From: Apostichopus californicus
Lineage: Eukaryota; Echinodermata; Holothuroidea; Aspidochirotida; Stichopodidae
Length of the DNA stretch: 38,612 bases
Assembly (NCBI GenBank): GCA_020650975.1
Contig: JAIPMN010071832.1
Span: forward strand, 6,237-44,848
Direction of reading: 5' to 3'
Each line of letters opens with the position of its first letter. The first letter of the stretch is position 1. Shown here one piece after another: positions 31,777 to 38,612 of this stretch. The notes beneath the pieces are model-generated. The model did not search any database, was not told where the DNA came from, and saw nothing but the letters and a program-made list of their open reading frames with translations. A program made the translations under genes and the position numbers.

Positions 31777-33014
31777 CACCATTTTTATGAACGCAGGATT
31801 CTGCGTCTGGACGCCATCGTTTAGCCAGGGACGCAAAACCTTCAAATTGCTTGCGTCCTGAGGAAGCAAACGTTTTTTTAGGAGAAACAAATCATAAGTA
31901 CGCACACTCACAACTAGGCCTATGCAAAGCATAGAAAACACTTTTTGGAATGCATATTTTTCTTTTTTTCTTTTCAGAACAACACACCTTCTCAGACGAA
32001 TCAATTAATTGTCTAGTCCTTTGAACAGATGGTTGGATTTGTTTGAAAAAAATCAATCATAACAATCAACCGCAAAGTACAGAATAAACAACACTCCCAT
32101 TACAGTGATTTTCCCACTGTAAATAGTCAATGAAGCGTTTACAAATTTCCTGTGATTTGATTGGCTACTAGTCAAAGTAAATATGCATTCACACCCTTTG
32201 ACCACGTGCTTAACACTTTTTGTAAGTGAAAACTATATACTTCGTCAAAAGTAGCGCTTGGCTCTTCAGTTTTTAATCGGCATTGCGTAAAGAGCTATTT
32301 AAGCTACATACTGTAATGGGAAAGGGGTCGGAAATGGCTAGGGTTGGGCCGACTTGCCTATGGCGATAAGGGGAAGAGGGAAAATACAACTTTGAATAAA
32401 ACTTAAGAATAAATTTGCATTTGTTAACTGTTAATGATTAACTTGCGACGGGGATCGTGAAGGTGAGGAACAAGTACTGTGCCTTTTAGAGGCGTGTTTT
32501 TGTGTCGTCGAGATCTAAACGTAATATTTTCTACATCATATAAGGGCCTCAATAAAATCAGTTAAAAGTGCGGTATTTTTATTCTTGCATTTTCTCTCTT
32601 GACACTCGTTTTACTTAAATGAGGTTTCACACATTCATAGCTTATTCGTAGCCCACAATATTTCATAGACGCTATGTTAGGGAGTTGTATACCCCGTACA
32701 GAAGTGTGCACTGCATGATGCCTAGGCAAGCATATATGGTAACTAGTCTACGGCAAAATATCCCGCTTATGAATTTGACAGTAATTTTATTGTATACGGT
32801 TTACAGCTCTCATCATTTGACTTTTCCGTACACGTGATAGACTTATCACTATAGACTTCCGTTGCGTTCAAGCCAATGTGCTGTCAGGGGTCATTATAAC
32901 TAAGTATTGTGCGTTCCTTTAGAGGTATTGTAAAGTGAATGTTTTCATAGGCAAATATTTTAAAGACATTGCCTCCCCGCTGACGCAACTCTTAAAATCC
33001 TGGTAACAATACCG
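31777..33014. mobile_element. Non-autonomous hAT-like element, copy 2
   Basis: Equivalent to 69-1341. The left end CACCATTTTTATGAACGCAGG and right end AAATCCTGGTAACAATACCG are slightly degraded versions of copy 1's termini. GGACGCAA/TTGCGTCC subterminal motifs are retained. It is non-coding. Confidence 0.6.
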
Positions 33015-33964
33015 CCCTTCAACACCTCCCCCTGCCTTGACTATAACTAAAATGATTTAAATCACACCAACCAATTATTCTAAACAGTGTAATATAGTTT
33101 GATTACTGATTTTTTTAAACATTTTTTCAAAAATAGAAACTTTGACGTACCATATTAAGATACTTAAATGATTTTGTGGGTTATAAAATCTAAGAAGTTT
33201 CTAAATCTGTTGTAGTAAACCACAAATATTTAAATTTTCATTATGATACATATGAATATGATAAAAGAATCAAGGAGAAAAATTAAATGTTTCTTAGCTC
33301 ATAAGTACCTGGAGGTGTGGCCTGTATATTAATACCTCCTTGTAAAAATGTTTTCATACTTAAATAGATTGTCACTCAGTTTTACTGGACAGGGTTTCCG
33401 TGTATGACCGCTGTTAATTTCTGACATTCACTAACACAATGGTGATAGGGTAAATACATACCTGTCAATCCAAGTAAGCAATTCTTACACACACTTTACT
33501 AACAAGACCATGAATGTGCCAACACAACCTAAATGAACAAAGTTTTGATAAGGGAGAGGAGGGGTGAAGAAGTTCTTTGGGAAGTGGGTTGAAACTAGAG
33601 ACTCATAGTAGAACTGATAAATCTGTGTAAATGTCTGAAAAAATAAAATGAAAACAATGTGTAAAATTTACAGAAGACTTGTTAGGAACTCAATGATCAA
33701 CTCTAGGTTACCTATCCATTCTCAGAAGCACGATGATCATTACACACACAATGTACAAACATACCCCTACACACAACTTATCAATTTGTTGGCTTCCAGC
33801 AAGTAATCAAAATTTAACATAGTTGAGTTTTCCCCAATTCAATTTCAAACATTTACAGTTCCCAGCCGTTATTTAGTTCTTTGAAATGTTATAGTAATTG
33901 TAGCTGAAAATCAAAATCAATACCCTTTGAAGGAATAAAGACTGGTTATCCATTGCTTTCCTTT

Positions 33965-36900
33965 TTAAGCCAGGTTGGTACTTAATGATGTCCATGAAAC
34001 AATTAGTAAAATGGATTTGCTTGTGTGTGACGGTGGGGTTTGGGGTTGGGGGGAGCTTGGCAAGTTGTCAAAATAAATATCATTGATACTACCTAACCTG
34101 TCATATCGGTCTATTATTTCAGTGATCTTTTGGAACTTGTCACCAGACTTTACGCTCTTCACATAGTTTCTTCCGAGTACAGTCAAACTTTGGCTAATCT
34201 AGGGATTTTTTAAATTATTTGCTTTTCACAGTATACGCCAGTTAGACGGGGCCTTTCATTGTCGACTTCCTCAGTTAACAAGAAGGCAGGGTAAGTTTGT
34301 AGTATATCTCTGATGAGTGGTTTTGTAGATATATAGACCCTTCTACGTGGGTACGTTTGGGTCATCAAGGTCTCAATCAAGACTAAGTTTTTTTGCATCT
34401 TTCTTGGACATTTCTTTCTGCATGGTCCCTTGGTGTTTTTTAGGGAAGTTTACTCTTAAGTTGATGATATTTCCAGCAAAGTTTGTTGATGATGCTACTT
34501 TCAGCAACTCCCTCCTTTACTTGGCCTTAGATTATTCAATGAAATGATTGGATTTTTCATTCTTATTGATTTCATATTGTGGTCAATTGCAGCAGTCCAT
34601 GCGTCATGGCCAGAACCGATGAGCTCTCTTGAGTGTGGATATTTATCGATAAGCTGCTTTGCTACCTCTCTTTTCATTCCATATGTGGATACTTCTTCCA
34701 ATCGTAAAGATAATCCACAAGGTGGTTTAGAATCTCATGTTTTTCTACCCACTGTAGTTGTTCCTCCATTGTGAGTTTGTTTGTAAGCCTTTGCTAAGTT
34801 TAATGTAAGGTAACCAAATAGTTTCCATGAAATCTCAGTCACTCCTTGTACTTACTTGTTCAAGCTCTACATAATGTCTTGCCTTTTCACTTGGTGTAGA
34901 TGATGCATTTTGTTTGATGTTTGTACAACTTTTCAATGAAGTGAGATATACTATCCCCCCCCCCCCCTTACATTACTAGAGCTAACTGTCAACTATACTA
35001 AAGTCTCATTGCCAATATCAGAGAAATAAAAACTACTGAAAGAATTAACACAACTATTATCAGAGATAGCCAGTGATGTTTTACGAGCAGTTTCTTTTAT
35101 CTTGAATTTGTCTGTCATTTGTGTTCCTGTTTCAAGATCAACTCATGTTTGGAAATTCTTAGAAAAATATTGAAGACAAAGTTCTGTTAGAGAAAACGAG
35201 AAGTTCATGATAACACGCAGTGTGTAATATATTGATTCACTAACTAATGCATATTCTATATCAATGACCTTCCTAGATTTACCAATAGCCAATTTTTATA
35301 AGACCTTTGGTTTCAATTAATCTGTATGATCTTACCTTTGAAATATGCTGGCTTGAATATGTTTCAACAATTAATCATACCTCATTCCCTATTGCTAGCA
35401 ACACACTAGTGGGGCCAATGATGAACAGCTCACTCACATTGCCCGAATCCATAATAAATACCATCCCCCCCCCCCTCATAGCCTATCCCACAAACCTGCG
35501 CTGTGTAACACACTTCAAATTCATGAACATTCATGTTTTTAATGCTGCCCCAAACCAGCTACATCTGCATCTAAACAATTGTTAGTCAAATCAATTAAAA
35601 TTTCAACTTCTGATCTCAAGAATAATTCATCAGACAGAAACATCCCTGTTTCATTTTAACTCTGCTGGTGGTCGAACTTTTTGGACACATTGGCAATATA
35701 TCTCAACTTTTAGTGTTTCAAATCTCATACACGAGATAGTTTTCAGTGGCACATATTTCAGTATTTGATCAGCATAATGCAACAGATAATGCTGTTTGTT
35801 ACACTCTCTCCTCCTCAGGGAACAGCTGTTAGAAAGCAAGAAGTGATCTGCTATTACACTTTCTAGTATTGATACCATCTCATTAGAGATTACTGGAGCA
35901 AACCCCTGGTCAACTAGACGCGCACTACATAACTATATGTCTTTTAGGACTAGCAATAATTCCATATATAGATTATGGTTAGGTAGTTGGTCAGCCAACA
36001 TATAGCAAATGCATAAATCATAGCAGCATTTTGCTTCACATTGAGATCAGGTTTGATTTCTTCTGGTTTGTTCCTCTTATCCAAGGGAACAAATGGCCAT
36101 TTTCTTATGCAAGAGCTTCAATACTTGCAGTCAAGAAATCATTTTCAGAACAAGGGATAGTGCATATGGTAAATAACCGCCCCCCCCCCCCATTAAGTCA
36201 TGCATGATCTCTTGAGGACTTCCATTCATGTAGTGAAAAGTAATTTATTCAAAGGACATTCCCTGTGGATCCCATATGCTGAACAGAGGGCAAGGTGTTG
36301 CTTTGCAAATTCCAAACGTGCATCATATGTTTATTTGCTCCTTAATATATTCCTTTAGGCTAAACTTACTTTGAATATCATCACGTGTACCCATACAGTG
36401 TCTGCAAATCCTAAGTGTCTTGCCACCACTAAAACATTCAGCAATCAACAACATGTAATTCGTACCAAGGATATCACCAACTAGCAAAGAAATTGAACCA
36501 TATATTTTCTCAGGTTCATGTGTCAATCTTAGTCCAACTGTTTCCAATAAATCGAAGTCAATTTAGAAAGGTTATAACACTCTCTGAGAGCCCAATTCTT
36601 TCAAGTCCTTACCTTTACATACTATAGCAACCTGAAAAGACATGTGGAGATGCACTTTTCTTAGGTGGCAGATTCCAATAACATAGTAAAAGGAAGCGCG
36701 CTTATGCTTTTGCTTAGGACAACAAGGAGGGTTTACCACTTCTTCTTCATCAAGATTAAGAATAAAAGGAAGCGACGTAGGGTTTTGACTAAAGACGCAT
36801 TTTCCTGAAATTAAAAAAACATCATCTATATCTCTTTAAATGCCTTTAATAGTAGGTTTGTCTTTGTCAAAACCAACATAATCAAACACATCTGATTTAC

Positions 36901-37770
36901 TCAGTAATGCTGATTGAGCTTCTAATATTTGGATGTATTGAAAGGTGCACTCTACATTGTCTGTTCTTTGTCCGAGGATATGTGTTTACGGTTCAATTAG
37001 ATTAGCACATACATTCCAGTATTTATTTAGTGTGTAGGAAGATTTTAGTTCTTTTTTTGACATTATCTAGACATTTTATGTCAATGCAGCTCTTACATCT
37101 GAGATGGCACTCTTGCTCAATTTACGGTTCTCACGGAACGCATGCACTTTTTTGTCATGGTATTCTGATTGCAAATTATTAAGTAACTGGTAATGTTGAA
37201 AGGTGATGCTGATAAACCTCCTGCAATGATAACATAAAGTGAGCATAGTGTCTGTTAAGAGAAAATTGGATATCTCCATCATTTGTAGACTGCAACGCCC
37301 CTCCATCATTTATTTCATCATAATTTTCATCACCAACCAAGGTGTTAGGTGGTCGTTAAAATATTGAGTACACGAATGAGATCTACAAGAATTGGAAGTA
37401 TCATAAGTATTGTTACATCCTTCAAATCGATATTCAACTAAATGCCAGTTTGCATATATTACTGCCCGGTTCATCACTATGGTCCATCACTATATAGGAC
37501 AATTTGATTCACACCAGTACTTTCTCTGGGAATCTTCACCCTTCAAGATTTGTGTGTGTTTCTTAAGTATATGATTTTTTAAATTGCCGAACTTTTGCAT
37601 ATGTTGCAACACAACCATCTATACCACACTGATTGTGAAATTCATAGAAATAGAGTGGTTAATCTGAACATGATGTAGGAATGCATTTATGGAGTCTGCC
37701 TGAAAAGAGGAACAACTTGGACAAGAAAACATGGCAAGTAACTGAATTATGCAGAAATTGAACCTTCTTC
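33965..37770 (-). pseudogene. C2H2 zinc-finger / SAMD3-like transposon-associated gene, broken copy 2
   Basis: Minus-strand order: degraded zinc-finger region (37770-37560), then a segment at 37309-37076 (SEYHDKKVHAFRENRKLS) absent from copy 1. Next comes 36547-36323, with ISLLVGDILGTNYMLL, AECFSGGKTLRICRHCMGTR and DDIQSKF, a block like the GDNLG...CRFC signature I recall for this family. Then come the conserved segment 35930-35651, KREVAKQLIDKYPHSRELIG with SGHDAW (34680-34600), and RRRVYISTKPLIRDILQTYP (about 34360-34290). Frames shift repeatedly: a base is missing in the finger region, and another near 35928 relative to copy 1. It is therefore a pseudogene or has several unresolved introns. 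It is more complete than copy 1 and is the better reference for the family. Confidence 0.6.
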
Positions 37771-37775
37771 TCAAG

Positions 37776-38612
37776 TCTCAACTGTTGTGTCTGTAATCTC
37801 TGAGCAATTGCAACTGACACTGACCCTGCTGCTAGGGTGCCTTAATTCTTGCGAAAGAAAATAATTTGGTCCAGAGGTATACATTAGACTGGTATCAATT
37901 AATGATGTAAGTTTCATGTTGGTGGGTAACTCTTTCTGAGGACAACTTTCACTGATAATTTCAGTTTATTTTCAACATTGGAGTCTTGCCAAAAATGTAG
38001 GGCTGTATCCTTGCCAGGGGTAACAACATCTGACTAAACAAATAACATATGCGATGTCAAGCTTTTTCTGATTGTTAAGTTTGAGTATCAGGGGGTCTGA
38101 AAATAGACATTAATTCAATTGGCATAATAATCTGATGGTTTTAGCAGCATGTATAGAGAGAAAGGTACGTGGATGTGATACACTTGTATTGAAGCCAGAC
38201 TTGAGTAATTCGGGTGAAAGTCAGCTTAGGTACAAAGTTTCAGCTTTGCAGGGCTGGATATAAAATAATATTAAAAAGGCCACCAGAGCCATTGAAAAGG
38301 GCACCACGGCCAGAACTCACATAAAAAGGGCACCGATAGTTTTAACACGTTGTCACATTAAACACACGAGTTACTGTCAAAATTATACGACCATTAAACA
38401 TGCACGTTTGAAGAGCTTAATTAATAAGCATGATATTCGAGCCCAACTCGCAAAGCAGCTTTATTGGTTCACATAATTATAGCCAGATACAAAAATGAAA
38501 GGCACATACGTATAACCAAACAATCACCCCTTTCTTTACGTGGCCTGATGCGTCTCTACCTTTTCCAACTAATTGTTGACTGATATTGTTTCCAAAGTGG
38601 ACGTTATTACTC
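37776..38612. other. No recognisable gene
   Basis: Sequence beyond the duplicated block. A short repeated phrase AAAAAGGGCACC / AAAAGGCCACC occurs at 38272-38335. Nothing else was recognised. Confidence 0.4.

Larger units (their letters stand above)
31711..37775. repeat. Large duplicated block, copy 2 (partner 1-4360)
   Basis: The block is collinear with the start of the window, beginning ATGTTCATTCTG. It is longer than copy 1 because it retains segments missing there (33264-34178, about 34690-35245 and 36815-37270). Short poly-C tracts at 31760, 34956, 35466 and 36181 differ between copies. Similarity fades after TTGAACCTTCTTCTCA near 37775. The left boundary cannot be set, because copy 1 begins at the window edge. 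Confidence 0.85.

Noticed and set aside
1..38612. CRISPR arrays, bacterial operons, ribosome binding sites or phage modules
   Set aside because: Sequence is clearly animal nuclear DNA (LINE, gypsy, splice signals, very low coding density); the repeats lack regular spacers.
1..38612. tRNA or rRNA genes
   Set aside because: No A-box/B-box pair with cloverleaf potential and no conserved rRNA segments were seen on either strand by eye; a dedicated covariance search would be needed to exclude degenerate copies.

Overview
This is animal nuclear DNA, not bacterial or viral. It is AT-rich, has one short intronless coding stretch in 38.6 kb, and is otherwise filled with decayed transposons, local tandem duplications and poly-C tracts. 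It also holds a 10-N scaffold gap at 26710-26719. The repeat types (Ty3/gypsy, CR1/Jockey-like LINE, hAT-like short elements, a Penelope-type hammerhead motif) and the expanded LRAT-fold gene suggest a marine invertebrate. An echinoderm such as a sea cucumber or sea urchin is my best guess, but the species cannot be fixed from this window.

Layout. Positions 1-4437 hold one copy of a large duplicated block, and 31711-37775 hold the second copy in the same orientation. Each copy has a roughly 1.25-kb non-autonomous hAT-like element (69-1341; 31777-33014). Each also has minus-strand debris of a C2H2 zinc-finger/SAMD3-like gene of a transposon-associated family. A third, shuffled copy of the short element lies at about 23660-24696. 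Positions 5245-7180 are a broken Ty3/gypsy polyprotein (RNase H, integrase). Its integrase is split by a 604-bp foldback element (6445-7048) flanked by an exact 8-bp target duplication, and a 0.28-kb inverted-repeat element follows at 7180-7462. Positions 7600-9890 are a run of local tandem duplications, including a 145-bp-period array with a perfect DR1 nuclear-receptor half-site pair. Positions 10100-16450 hold mostly no recognisable gene, apart from a 279-bp hairpin element (14085-14363) and a near-identical 346-bp tandem duplication (15137-15826).

The one convincing intact gene is at 16517-17989 (+). It encodes a protein of about 490 residues with two LRAT/NlpC-P60-type papain-fold domains, each keeping a His and an Asn-Cys motif, separated by a glycine-zipper-like hydrophobic stretch. 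A splice acceptor just upstream suggests a 5' non-coding exon. A broken partial copy of the same gene lies at 21355-21805. Between them are a 5'-truncated LINE (18471-19780, minus) and a candidate solo LTR (20509-21105).

Downstream, 21978-23150 is a 0.59-kb tandem duplication. Positions 25362-25406 (minus) form a hammerhead-ribozyme-like structure of the Penelope type with one altered core base. Positions 25696-25777 are a near-perfect 37-bp fold-back hairpin at the end of a polypurine tract. Positions 26100-27360 carry hAT-like ends and the assembly gap. Positions 27360-31700 show little beyond palindromes. Apart from the LRAT gene, the content is best read as layers of transposition and duplication.
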